A DNA stretch of 24,356 nt. It comes from Deltaproteobacteria bacterium ADurb.Bin026. Its GTDB lineage: Bacteria > Desulfobacterota > Syntrophorhabdia > Syntrophorhabdales > Syntrophorhabdaceae. The notes beneath the pieces are model-generated. The model saw nothing but the letters and a program-made list of their open reading frames with translations. It searched no databases and had not been told where the DNA came from. Each line of letters starts with the position of its first letter. Position 1 is the first letter of the stretch. The position numbers and the translations under genes were made by a program. Shown here piece by piece: positions 1-7,997 of the stretch. Location of the stretch: the NCBI GenBank assembly GCA_002071245.1, contig MWEV01000010.1, positions 1 to 24,356 on the forward strand. The letters run 5' to 3'.

Positions 1-1
1 G

Positions 2-532
2 TTGATCGCAGCAACAACCGATGTTGCACTTGAAATAATAAAGGCCTTTCGTAACGATAATAAGGTATTATTTTGTGGCAATGGAGGAAGTGCAGCAGAT
101 GCACAGCATCTTGCGGCAGAGCTTTCTGGTAGATTTTATATTGATAGACCTCCACTGTTTGCAGAAGCGTTGCATGTAAACACATCTTATCTTACGGCTG
201 TTGCAAATGATTACTCATTCGATGAGGTATTTTCCAGACTGGTAAAAGCAAAAGGGAGAGCTGGCGATATTCTGGTGGGCATATCTACTTCCGGCAAATC
301 TAATAACATTATTAATGCCCTTATGACAGCGAAAGATGTGGGTATTGTAACGGTAGGTTTTTGTGGAGCGTATAGCTATGTAATGAGGAATTTTTGTAAA
401 TATGTTATCAGCATTCCTGCAGAGGATACACCAAGGATTCAAGAGGCGCATATCCTTATAGGACATATTATTTGCGAGATTGTAGAAAGGGATTTATTTG
501 GTGATGGAAAGGCCAGCAATTTTTCTCGATAG
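2..532 (+). CDS. gmhA: Sedoheptulose 7-phosphate isomerase (GmhA), 5'-truncated by the window edge
   Basis: Cytosolic SIS-domain isomerase converting D-sedoheptulose 7-phosphate to D-glycero-D-manno-heptose 7-phosphate, the entry step of heptose synthesis. Visible residues (numbered from base 2) include the phosphate-binding GNGGSAADAQH at 26-36 and STSGKS at 95-100. H36, E40, Q147 and H155 have exactly the spacing of the four zinc ligands of E. coli GmhA (H61, E65, Q172, H180), so the active site looks intact. The same 25-residue offset implies that about 25 N-terminal residues lie upstream of the window; the TTG at base 2 is therefore probably not the real start. The C-terminus is slightly longer than in E. 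coli. The 3' end overlaps the next gene by about 29 bases, implying translational coupling. Family assignment is firm; pathway membership is supported by the next genes. Confidence 0.93.
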   Translation: MIAATTDVALEIIKAFRNDNKVLFCGNGGSAADAQHLAAELSGRFYIDRPPLFAEALHVNTSYLTAVANDYSFDEVFSRLVKAKGRAGDILVGISTSGKSNNIINALMTAKDVGIVTVGFCGAYSYVMRNFCKYVISIPAEDTPRIQEAHILIGHIICEIVERDLFGDGKASNFSR

Positions 533-1052
533 GGACGGGGTAATAAACAAAAAAATGTCGGAAGGAGACTATGTTAAAGACTGGAATGAATTTGAATTTT
601 TACCTGGTGTCATAAATGCTCTATGGAAATTGAAAAGGTCTGGATACATTATTATAATTGTTACGAACCAAAGATGTATAGCGAAAGGTATTATGGATGA
701 AAATAAGCTGCGAGAGATACACTCAAGGATGATCGGTCATTTTAAAAAAAATGGTATTGAAATAGATGGTATTTATGTCTGCCCCCATGATGAACCTGAT
801 AATTGTGATTGCAGAAAACCAAAGCCTGGTATGATTTTGAATGCAATAGATGATTTTAGAAACAAAGGGATAATAATCGACATCAAAAAGAGCTATATGA
901 TCGGTGACAGCGAAAAGGATATACTCGCTGGAAAGGCAGTCGGTTTGAAAACGATACGAATTGCAGAGGATATAATGGCTGATAACTGTTTGGTGAAAGA
1001 GAGCCTGTTGAGTGCAGTCACAGCAATAATTACCATGGAGGCAAGGGCTTGA
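504..1052 (+). CDS. gmhB: D-glycero-D-manno-heptose 1,7-bisphosphate phosphatase (GmhB)
   Basis: HAD-superfamily phosphatase removing the 7-phosphate from heptose 1,7-bisphosphate. Numbered from the ATG at 504: the nucleophile motif FLDRDGVIN has D9 and D11, the TNQ motif is present, a zinc loop has C93, H95, C101 and C103 followed by RKPKPGM, and the C-terminal acidic motif GDSEKD lies near 135-139. The cysteine/histidine loop distinguishes GmhB from other HAD phosphatases. The usual TNQ-S/R-GIA segment reads TNQRCIA, with Cys in place of Gly, a small oddity. GTG at 501 or TTG at 498 could also be the start, since the AGGG at about 488-491 is better spaced for them; ATG 504 gives the most family-like N-terminus. 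The stop overlaps the next start by 4 bases. Confidence 0.92.
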   Translation: MERPAIFLDRDGVINKKMSEGDYVKDWNEFEFLPGVINALWKLKRSGYIIIIVTNQRCIAKGIMDENKLREIHSRMIGHFKKNGIEIDGIYVCPHDEPDNCDCRKPKPGMILNAIDDFRNKGIIIDIKKSYMIGDSEKDILAGKAVGLKTIRIAEDIMADNCLVKESLLSAVTAIITMEARA

Positions 1053-2041
1053 TAATAACAAGAACTCCCTTCAGAATCTCTTTTTTTGGAGGTGGAACAG
1101 ATTTGCCTGCATGGTACGAAGAAAACGGCGGAGAAGTATTATCTGTAGCCATAGATAAATATTGTTATATAAGTTTACGAAGACTTCCGCCTTTTTTTGC
1201 GTATAAACATAGGATTGTTTATTCCAAACATGAGACCGTTAACGAGATTGATGAGATTGTGCACCCCGCTGTAAGAGAGGCATTCAGATTTATGAAGATA
1301 AACGAAGGCCTTGAGGTTCATCATGACGGTGATTTACCGGCAAAATCCGGGCTCGGGTCAAGTTCGTCCTTCACGGTAGGGCTGTTGCATGCACTTTATG
1401 CCCTGCAGGGAAAAATAGTAACTAAAAGAAGGCTGGCACTCGAGGCCATACATATTGAACAGGATTTGATCAAAGAAAATGTTGGCTCTCAGGATCAGGT
1501 GGCCGTTGCTTTTGGGGGTCTTAATAAGATTACATTTAAGGGAAGGCACGATATAGATATTGTCCCAATAACCATCAACCGGCAAAGAATAGAGGAACTC
1601 CAAGATCATCTTTTGCTTTTTTTTACTGGTTTTACAAGGTATGCGGACAAGATTGAGGGTGAAAAGATAAAGCAGATGCCAATGAAAAGCGTGGAATTCG
1701 AGAGAATGAAAAGGATGGTAGATCAGGTGATAGAGATTCTAAACGGAAATGGAGATCTGATTGATTTTGGCAGGATGCTCAATGAAAGCTGGAAATTAAA
1801 GAAAAGTCTTTCAAGTCTTGTGACAACACCCCAGATAAACGATATCTATGAGCAGGCCATCAGACATGGTGCAGTAGGAGGAAAAATATTGGGAGCTGGA
1901 GGCGGAGGGTTTATTCTCTTTTTTGTTAAACCTGAAGACAGAAACAGGATTATTGGTGCACTGGCACCGCTTCTTTACGTTCCTTTTCGTTTCGACTTCC
2001 TCGGAAGCCAGGTTATATTTTACAGTGAAAGCGGGGTTTGA
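1049..2041 (+). CDS. hddA: D-glycero-alpha-D-manno-heptose 7-phosphate kinase (HddA), GHMP family
   Basis: GHMP-fold kinase predicted to phosphorylate heptose 7-phosphate at C1, giving the alpha-1,7-bisphosphate of the GDP-heptose route (the ADP-heptose route uses the PfkB-type kinase domain of HldE instead). The N-terminus RTPFRISFFGGGTDLP is typical. The ATP-binding GHMP motif PAKSGLGSSSS lies at 97-107 and the C-terminal glycine-rich GAGGGG at about 282-287. The 330-residue length is about normal for HddA. The start is a TTG inside the TTGA overlap with gmhB, with GGAGG-like bases about 10 upstream; there is no nearby in-frame ATG before the conserved N-terminus. A close relative such as a fucokinase-type GHMP sugar kinase is the alternative, but flanking gmhA, gmhB and hddC make HddA the best call. 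Confidence 0.9.
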   Translation: MIITRTPFRISFFGGGTDLPAWYEENGGEVLSVAIDKYCYISLRRLPPFFAYKHRIVYSKHETVNEIDEIVHPAVREAFRFMKINEGLEVHHDGDLPAKSGLGSSSSFTVGLLHALYALQGKIVTKRRLALEAIHIEQDLIKENVGSQDQVAVAFGGLNKITFKGRHDIDIVPITINRQRIEELQDHLLLFFTGFTRYADKIEGEKIKQMPMKSVEFERMKRMVDQVIEILNGNGDLIDFGRMLNESWKLKKSLSSLVTTPQINDIYEQAIRHGAVGGKILGAGGGGFILFFVKPEDRNRIIGALAPLLYVPFRFDFLGSQVIFYSESGV

Positions 2042-2044
2042 TTT

Positions 2045-3247
2045 ATGATTAGAATTCCTTTTGGTACGATAGCGGTTACAGATAGGTCAAAAGAGATTAT
2101 ATCGGAAATCCTCGACACAAAAAGGTTGTCTACCGGAAAATATGTAAGGGAATTTGAAAAGAGATTTGCAGCGCTTATCGGAGCGGAAGAAGCCGTTGCG
2201 GTTTCAACCGGCACTGATGCGGATGCGCTGGCTCTTGCTGTGCTCTATGATTTTGGTGCAGTTAGGGGTGATGAGATTATCGTGCCTGCACTTTCATTTG
2301 TAGCAACAGGCAATGCTGTTTTGCAGGCAGGGTTCACGCCGGTTTTTGTTGATATTGACAGGAAAACCTTGAATATTGATGTTGCAAAGATAGAAGAAGC
2401 AATCACAAAGAAGACTAAGGCGATTATGCCAGTTCATCTGATGGGCAAACCGGCTGATATGGACAGTATCAACAGGATTGCGCAGCAATACGGACTCTAT
2501 GTCATTGAAGATGCGGCAGAGGCTCACGGAGCTTCATATAAAGGAAAAAATGTGGGCACTCTTGGCGATATGGCAGCTTACAGCCTTTATGTCGCACATA
2601 TCATTACAACAATTGAAGGTGGTATTGTTGTAACAAACAGAACTGACTTTGCAGAGATATTAAGGTCATTGAGAAGCCACGGAAGGGCATGCAAGTGTGA
2701 AAGCTGTGTTTTAAATACAAGTTCGTCATATTGTCCTAAAAGATTCAGTCTTGGCGACAAGTCGGATATAAGGTTTATATTTGAGCGAATTGGATTTTCA
2801 TCGAAAATGAATGAGATCGAGGCTGCTGTGGGTATAGGTGCCCTCGATGTATTTAATGATGTGTTGAAAAAACGCAGAGAAAACCTTTATTACCTTATGG
2901 ATAAGTTTAGCAGGTTCGAACCATACCTGACTACTATAAAAAAGGAACCTTATGAAGACATAGGCCCTCATGCACTGCCTATTATAATAGAAGAAGATTC
3001 GCCTTTTACAAGGAACCAACTTGTCGATTTCATGGAAAAGAATGGCATCGATACAAGGAGTCTTTTCCAGTCGATGCCAACGCAATGCCCTGGATTTGCT
3101 TTCCTCAAAGCGAAAGCAAGTGGTTTTCCTAATGCAGAGTATATAGGCAACAATGGGCTACATGTAGGTGTTCATCAGGATTTGGGTTTAAAAGAATGTG
3201 ATTACATACTCGATACAATTCAGATATTCCTGAAAAAAAATACATAA
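2045..3247 (+). CDS. DegT/StrS-fold PLP enzyme with active-site His and a Cys cluster; E1/ColD-like sugar 3-dehydrase candidate
   Basis: Fold-type I PLP protein of the DegT/DnrJ/EryC1/StrS sugar aminotransferase family, 400 residues. Seen: the PLP phosphate loop STGTDAD (54-60), the pyridine-binding Asp in IEDAAEAHG (D156), and SLYVAHIITTIEGG (180-193). In aminotransferases of this family the residue at 185 is the lysine that forms the Schiff base; here the codon at 2597-2599 is CAT (His). Known family members with His at this position are the PLP/PMP-dependent 3-dehydrases: E1 (RfbH/AscC, which also has a [2Fe-2S] cluster) and ColD. Four of its six cysteines fall within 15 residues (C216, C218, C221, C230) in a GRACKCESC...YCPKRF segment resembling the E1 cysteine region. 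Inference: a deoxygenating enzyme acting on a nucleotide-keto sugar, not a transaminase. No 4,6-dehydratase or E3-type reductase is visible in this window. The ATG start follows the hddA stop by 3 bases. Confidence 0.82.
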   Translation: MIRIPFGTIAVTDRSKEIISEILDTKRLSTGKYVREFEKRFAALIGAEEAVAVSTGTDADALALAVLYDFGAVRGDEIIVPALSFVATGNAVLQAGFTPVFVDIDRKTLNIDVAKIEEAITKKTKAIMPVHLMGKPADMDSINRIAQQYGLYVIEDAAEAHGASYKGKNVGTLGDMAAYSLYVAHIITTIEGGIVVTNRTDFAEILRSLRSHGRACKCESCVLNTSSSYCPKRFSLGDKSDIRFIFERIGFSSKMNEIEAAVGIGALDVFNDVLKKRRENLYYLMDKFSRFEPYLTTIKKEPYEDIGPHALPIIIEEDSPFTRNQLVDFMEKNGIDTRSLFQSMPTQCPGFAFLKAKASGFPNAEYIGNNGLHVGVHQDLGLKECDYILDTIQIFLKKNT

Positions 3248-3252
3248 AACTT

Positions 3253-3966
3253 ATGGTAGACGGCATAAAGACGGTCATTTTAGCGGGTGGCAAAGGTTCA
3301 CGCCTTCATGATGTTGTAAAGGATATTCCGAAACCTATGGCTCCTGTGATGAAAAAACCTTTCCTTGAATATATTATTTTACAAATATGCAGATGGGGCA
3401 TCAAAGAAATCATCATATCAGTCGGCTATAAAAAAGAGGTGATACGGGAATATTTTGCTGACGGCAGAAAATGGGGTGTTGACATAGTATATTGTGTGGA
3501 AGATGAGCCTTTAGGCACGGCAGGTGCTATAAGAAAGGCAATTTTATCATCAAATGCAAATCGTTATATAGCAATGAACGGGGATTCTTTTTTTGATATA
3601 GATATAAACAGGTTGATACGATATCATGAAGAAAAAAAGGCGGTGTTTACTATCGGGCTTGTGCATGTAGAAGATACGGGAAGATTCGGAAAGGTATTGA
3701 CAAGAGATAACGGAGAGGTTTTTGAATTCATTGAGAAGGGATGTAACGGCCGCGGAAACATAAACGGAGGGATATATGTCTTTGAGAGAGATATAGTCGA
3801 TTTTATTCCTGAAGGCATATGTTCTCTTGAAAATGATGTGTTGCCTAAACTGGTCAGTAAAGGCCTATACGGGATGGAAACAAAGACCTATTTTATCGAT
3901 ATTGGAATCCCAAAAGAATATGAATCTCTTTTCAACGATCCTCAACAGCTTTACGGAAGGATTTGA
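3253..3966 (+). CDS. hddC: D-glycero-alpha-D-manno-heptose 1-phosphate guanylyltransferase (HddC)
   Basis: Nucleotidyltransferase (NTP_transferase family, 237 residues) predicted to join heptose 1-phosphate and GTP into GDP-D-glycero-alpha-D-manno-heptose. The N-terminal signature VILAGGKGSRL (8-18) is followed by the PKPMAPV segment, a metal-binding NGDSFFDID motif and a C-terminal FIDIGIPKEY segment typical of this clade. The usual AGG-L-G-T-R-L motif here reads AGGKGSRL. On sequence alone it could be another sugar-1-phosphate nucleotidyltransferase, for example of the mannose-1-phosphate type; the heptose assignment rests on co-location with gmhA, gmhB and hddA. The ATG lies 5 bases after the preceding stop without a clear Shine-Dalgarno sequence. 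Confidence 0.87.
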   Translation: MVDGIKTVILAGGKGSRLHDVVKDIPKPMAPVMKKPFLEYIILQICRWGIKEIIISVGYKKEVIREYFADGRKWGVDIVYCVEDEPLGTAGAIRKAILSSNANRYIAMNGDSFFDIDINRLIRYHEEKKAVFTIGLVHVEDTGRFGKVLTRDNGEVFEFIEKGCNGRGNINGGIYVFERDIVDFIPEGICSLENDVLPKLVSKGLYGMETKTYFIDIGIPKEYESLFNDPQQLYGRI

Positions 3967-3975
3967 TAAGTAATA

Positions 3976-6552
3976 TTGGGTTTTTTAAAAATATTAAAAG
4001 ATTGTATAGGGGCATTTTCAGACAAGACTGACTACTACAGAATATGCTGGTATTTTGCAGGGCTAGCCCTGTTTTTTTATATCGATAAGATTTTTATGGG
4101 GTCTTTTGCCTTTGTAAGACTTCATGATGTTTTTGACTCCGATTACTCAAGGTATAAAATACTCGGAGAACTTTTTTATAAAAATGGTTTTTTTTCATGG
4201 TACCCTCACTATCTGGGGGGTCTGCCAGCATATGCATGGCACCACACACCCTTTTATATTTTATGTCTTGTGTCTTTGGTTGTGCCGTTATGGTTTATAT
4301 ATTCATTTCTTTGCTGTATGTGGATGTTTTTGGCAGGTTTTGGATTATTCAGGCTATTGAATGAATACCTGGGCATACCCAGGAAGTTTTCATTAGTTGC
4401 AGGATTGTTTTATTCAACAATTGTACAAATTCAACCGAATAGTATACCGCAGGTTGTATTCAATTATGCATTCCCTGTTTTCCTTGTATGGTTCCTCGAT
4501 CTGTTTAAAAATGTTTCAATAAGAAAGAAGATCATTCCTCTTGCAGGGCTCAACTTTTTATTATTGATTTCTTATCCTGTCCTGACTCTTCCTTATTATC
4601 CCTTGTTACATGTTGCAATGATTTTGTTTGTAGTGGATCCGGATAAATTACCTGCAGAAAGAAAATCGCTTGTAATAAAATCGTGTATTGTTTGGTTTGG
4701 ATACATCTTGATGAATCTCCCTGTTCTGTATAGCCTTTGGGATTATATACCATTGGCGGTGAAAAAAGTGGACCAAACTGTCCATATACAAACAAGTTTT
4801 GCAGGGATGCTTAAAGATTTTGTAGCACAGTCGTTTAACGGATTTTCGGAGGTAATGTCGAGAACACTGATGTTGATCCCGTTTGTAAGCGGCATTGCAT
4901 TTTTTTCTGTATCAAAAAATTTAAGGAATCTTTATATTCTATGGTTTGCAGTTTTTTTTGTAACAACATTTTTCACATCGAAAATATCTCTTATTTTAAA
5001 AGACAGTATTTTTTTAAAGATGGATCTCAGCCATTTCTCATGGACACTGCCGTTTTTGTCAATGTTAATTGCGTCTTTGAGTATCAATATGATAATCGAA
5101 AAGCAGAAGTCTTCTGCTTCATATAATATATTTTTGGTAACTGCTTTTCTTGTTTTATGTGCTATTGTGTTTTTATTGAATCTGCCGGTCTATTTGTTTA
5201 TAGCAAACATATATATCCTGATTATCATTATGTTGTTTTTAAGGTGTGTAAAATATGGAAAGCATCTTGACCATGCGATAAATATTGTACAGACAATAGC
5301 TCCAAAAAAGTTTATGCTGTGTTTGGTCATATCGATTTTTGCTCAAATAGCTATCATTTTGTTATTTTTTAAACCAAGGGCATATATGCTTATCAACATG
5401 GCGGTGTTTGTTGTTCCGATTGTGATGATGTTTGTCGTTGTGTCAGGACATATTAAGCATGGCATAAAAATGGCGAAGCCTGCGTGGATAAGGACGTTTT
5501 ACATTGCGACCCTGGTAAGCCTGTGTATGTTTTTGGTTTTACAGATAAGGATTGTGAGATTCAACGGCATGGAACCCGAGAAGTATTCATACAAACTTCT
5601 CGAAAGTTATACGGTACTCGATAAGATCAAGAAGAAGGAAACCGGTATTTACAGGATTGGAGCGGTCGGTGGCATACCTCACGTGGTGTTGGCTAACCAT
5701 GGGTTTGAGAGTATCGACGGACGGGGACCTATATCCAACCGTTATTTCAAGGATTATTTCAAATTGATCGTAAAGCCGCAACTGGCAGAAAAGAAGGATG
5801 AGTTGTTTTTCGATTCGTATTGGTATAATCTCTTTTTGACATGCGGAAGCGGTGATCAGAATTTTAACTATCCTCTTTTATCCCTTGCAAACGTAAAGTA
5901 CCTTGTATCATCCGATAACAGCCAGAAGGCTAAAGATTTATCTGATGTTGTAATGAAAGAGAGGAAATATCTTAACAATCTGTTTTACGATATTTTAAAT
6001 CCACCATTTGTCGGTAGTGACAACATGCTCAATATAAATGTATATAGGTTAAAAGAAACATTCGAAAGATGGTATCTTGCCAGTACACCGGTGATTGCGG
6101 TAAACCGCGACCAGACTCTGGATTTGCTCCTATCACAATCCGGCGACACCTTAAGAAATAATGTTATCTATGCACAGCCTGATATTGAAAAAGGTTATTT
6201 TGATAAATATGCACCGAAGAACGATCCAAGCGGAAAGATCGAATTATTGTCATATTCACCGGACAGGATAGTTTTGAATACAACAATTGCTGCACCAGCA
6301 ATAATGGTTATAACAAACAATTATGATAAAAGATGGGCCGCATATATCAACGGCGTAAAGACAAAGATTGTAAGGGCAAACCATGCCTTTCAATCCTTTC
6401 TGTTGGATAAAGCAGGGTCTCATAAGGTCGACATAAGATTTGAAGATAAATTGCTTTGGATGCTTCATTATGTGATGATATTCGGTTTTATTCTTTTAAA
6501 CGTTACATTGCTTCTAAATAGGTCAATTATGCCTTCAGGATCAGGAAAATAG
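3976..6552 (+). CDS. Large polytopic membrane protein, YfhO/GT-C-like
   Basis: An 858-residue integral membrane protein with many hydrophobic segments from about residue 25 to 530, then a large soluble region and a final membrane helix near 825-850. The first loop contains RLHDVFDSDYSR and, further on, SWYPHYLGGLPAYAWHH, an acidic first-loop arrangement common in GT-C-type glycosyltransferases and YfhO-family proteins. The C-terminal portion carries NNYDKRWAAYINGVK (about 781-795), the beta-rich end domain typical of YfhO, which is also found in the protein at 13131-15629. Inferred role: transfer of a lipid-linked sugar, or glycan modification, on the outer face of the inner membrane. TTG is the only standard start upstream of the first membrane segment, because an in-frame TAA sits at 3967-3969; GGAAGG lies about 15 bases upstream. 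Substrate unknown. Confidence 0.72.
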   Translation: MGFLKILKDCIGAFSDKTDYYRICWYFAGLALFFYIDKIFMGSFAFVRLHDVFDSDYSRYKILGELFYKNGFFSWYPHYLGGLPAYAWHHTPFYILCLVSLVVPLWFIYSFLCCMWMFLAGFGLFRLLNEYLGIPRKFSLVAGLFYSTIVQIQPNSIPQVVFNYAFPVFLVWFLDLFKNVSIRKKIIPLAGLNFLLLISYPVLTLPYYPLLHVAMILFVVDPDKLPAERKSLVIKSCIVWFGYILMNLPVLYSLWDYIPLAVKKVDQTVHIQTSFAGMLKDFVAQSFNGFSEVMSRTLMLIPFVSGIAFFSVSKNLRNLYILWFAVFFVTTFFTSKISLILKDSIFLKMDLSHFSWTLPFLSMLIASLSINMIIEKQKSSASYNIFLVTAFLVLCAIVFLLNLPVYLFIANIYILIIIMLFLRCVKYGKHLDHAINIVQTIAPKKFMLCLVISIFAQIAIILLFFKPRAYMLINMAVFVVPIVMMFVVVSGHIKHGIKMAKPAWIRTFYIATLVSLCMFLVLQIRIVRFNGMEPEKYSYKLLESYTVLDKIKKKETGIYRIGAVGGIPHVVLANHGFESIDGRGPISNRYFKDYFKLIVKPQLAEKKDELFFDSYWYNLFLTCGSGDQNFNYPLLSLANVKYLVSSDNSQKAKDLSDVVMKERKYLNNLFYDILNPPFVGSDNMLNINVYRLKETFERWYLASTPVIAVNRDQTLDLLLSQSGDTLRNNVIYAQPDIEKGYFDKYAPKNDPSGKIELLSYSPDRIVLNTTIAAPAIMVITNNYDKRWAAYINGVKTKIVRANHAFQSFLLDKAGSHKVDIRFEDKLLWMLHYVMIFGFILLNVTLLLNRSIMPSGSGK

Positions 6553-6573
6553 GACGGATAATTTAAAATAAAG

Positions 6574-7248
6574 ATGAAATACGGTAAGCTTATTGCGATA
6601 GCAGTGCTTTTTCTAATTATGGTAGCCCTGTTCTTTTTGAGAAGACACGGTTACGTTGCCCCTGATAAAATATTTGAGTTCTTGAGGCTACATCCAATAT
6701 TGGCACCTTTTTTATTTATAATTATTTTTATGCTGCTGACGCTGTTTTTAGTGCCTACGCTTCCTTTAAACCTTGGCGCCGGTTTTTTATGGGGCCCAGT
6801 ATGGGGTACTGTTCTTACAATAATAGGCGCGACATTAGGGGCAATATGTTCATTTGGATTGTCAAGGTATCTTATAAAAGATTATTGCGGGGAAAGATTC
6901 CGTCATGCAATGTGGCTGCACCTCAAAGATTATATATCAAAATACAACTGGAAGGTAATCGCATTTGTGCGGATTGATCCGGTTTTTGCATCAGGACCTC
7001 TAAACTATTTTTTTGGTGTTACCTCGATAGCCTTTTCCACTTTTATCTGGTCTACCGCCCTTTTTTTTATACCACCAGCGTTTCTTTTTGCTTCTATAGG
7101 CAGTATCTTTGGATGGGTGGCAATCCAGGGGAATGCCTCCGATCTCATACGCAGCATCATTCTAGTTAGTGCCGGTGCCACGATTGTATGTCTGTTTCTT
7201 TTCCTTGCCAGGAAATGGGCGAGGAAGAATAGCAAGATTGATATATAG
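6574..7248 (+). CDS. TVP38/TMEM64 (VTT/DedA-like) membrane protein
   Basis: A 224-residue membrane protein with a hydrophobic N-terminal helix (about 6-22) and several further membrane segments. The central segment GAGFLWGPVWGTVL followed by GATLGAICSFGLSRYL matches the VTT (SNARE-associated, PF09335) domain, and RIDPVFASGPLNYFFGVT matches its second conserved region with Asn-Tyr and Gly. Members of this superfamily include lipid scramblase or flippase candidates such as DedA and TMEM41B. A role in recycling or moving the lipid carrier of the glycan is plausible here but is inference. No strong Shine-Dalgarno sequence precedes the ATG; it lies 21 bases after the preceding stop. Confidence 0.85.
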   Translation: MKYGKLIAIAVLFLIMVALFFLRRHGYVAPDKIFEFLRLHPILAPFLFIIIFMLLTLFLVPTLPLNLGAGFLWGPVWGTVLTIIGATLGAICSFGLSRYLIKDYCGERFRHAMWLHLKDYISKYNWKVIAFVRIDPVFASGPLNYFFGVTSIAFSTFIWSTALFFIPPAFLFASIGSIFGWVAIQGNASDLIRSIILVSAGATIVCLFLFLARKWARKNSKIDI

Positions 7249-7250
7249 AG

Positions 7251-7255
7251 AGGAG
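7251..7255 (+). promoter_or_regulatory. Shine-Dalgarno AGGAG deciding a TTG start
   Basis: AGGAG ends 3 bases before the TTG at 7259 and follows directly after the preceding TAG stop. It supports TTG 7259 as the start of the glycosyltransferase rather than the in-frame ATG at 7169, which lies deep inside the upstream gene. Confidence 0.6.
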
Positions 7256-7258
7256 CAT

Positions 7259-7963
7259 TTGAAGACAACATTATTAGTGATGACGCTTAACGAAATTGAT
7301 GGAATGAAGGCCATTATGCCGCGCATTAAAAGAGAATGGTTCGATCAGATAATCGTTGTCGACGGTGGTTCTACTGATGGGACAATAGAATATGCCAAGC
7401 AAGAAGGATATTCTTTTTATGTTCAAAAAAGGCAAGGCTTCAGGCATGCTTATTTTGAAGTTATGCCTCTTGTAGAGGGTGATGTAATAGTTACATTCAG
7501 TCCTGACGGTAATTCTATCCCGGAATTAATCCCTGAATTGATCGAGAAGATGAGGGAAGGGTACGATATGGTGATCGTGTCCCGATATCTCGGCAAAGCA
7601 AAAAGCGATGACGATGATTTACTTACAGGGTTCGGCAATTGGCTTTTTACCAAAACGGTGAATATCCTTTTCAAGGGTGACTATACAGATGCAATGGTCA
7701 TCTATAGAGCTTACAAAAAAAGCCTTATATATGATTTGGAGCTCGATAAGGACAAATGGTATACAACGCCTGAAAAACTTTTTTCGTGCAAGATAAGCTG
7801 GGAGCCTATGCTCTCTGCCAGGGCCGCAAAAAGAAAGCTAAGAATAGCTGAGATTCCCGGCGACGAACCACCTCGAATAGGTGGCGAGAGAAAGTTGCTT
7901 ATATGGCGTTGGGGCGCATCATACTATTTCCAGTTCTGGCGAGATTTTTTTATCTGGCACTGA
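7259..7963 (+). CDS. Family 2 glycosyltransferase (DPM1-like)
   Basis: Cytosolic GT-A-fold glycosyltransferase of 234 residues. From the TTG start, the beginning KTTLLVMTLNEIDGM and the nucleotide-binding VVDGGSTDGT (33-42) are diagnostic of GT2. The region at about 79-85, TFSPDGN, replaces the usual DxD surroundings and matches the dolichyl-phosphate mannosyltransferase/UppS-type subgroup, followed by VSRYLGKAKSDDDD. No C-terminal membrane helix is evident, though the end is aromatic-rich. Likely transfers a sugar from a nucleotide donor to a lipid carrier or growing chain; donor and acceptor are unknown. A longer version starting at 7169 would overlap the upstream gene by about 80 bases and lacks family support. 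Confidence 0.86.
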   Translation: MKTTLLVMTLNEIDGMKAIMPRIKREWFDQIIVVDGGSTDGTIEYAKQEGYSFYVQKRQGFRHAYFEVMPLVEGDVIVTFSPDGNSIPELIPELIEKMREGYDMVIVSRYLGKAKSDDDDLLTGFGNWLFTKTVNILFKGDYTDAMVIYRAYKKSLIYDLELDKDKWYTTPEKLFSCKISWEPMLSARAAKRKLRIAEIPGDEPPRIGGERKLLIWRWGASYYFQFWRDFFIWH

Positions 7964-7997
7964 ATATGTCGTCAAATAATAAATAATGGATTGAACA

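Noticed and set aside
215..1061. Minus-strand open frames of 83 and 112 codons
   Set aside because: They lie wholly within gmhA and gmhB, which have intact catalytic motifs on the + strand; the translated products have no recognisable domain.
2045..3247. Simple annotation as a sugar aminotransferase
   Set aside because: The Schiff-base lysine position is occupied by His, so transamination by the usual mechanism is not expected.
4124..4360. 78-codon + strand open frame inside the first YfhO-like gene
   Set aside because: It is an out-of-frame shadow of a clear membrane-protein reading frame, rich in aromatic and Cys residues typical of frame-shifted hydrophobic coding sequence.
7169..7258. 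Extended N-terminus of the GT2 gene from ATG 7169
   Set aside because: It overlaps the TVP38-like gene by 80 bases and the added residues do not fit GT2; TTG 7259 has an AGGAG site.
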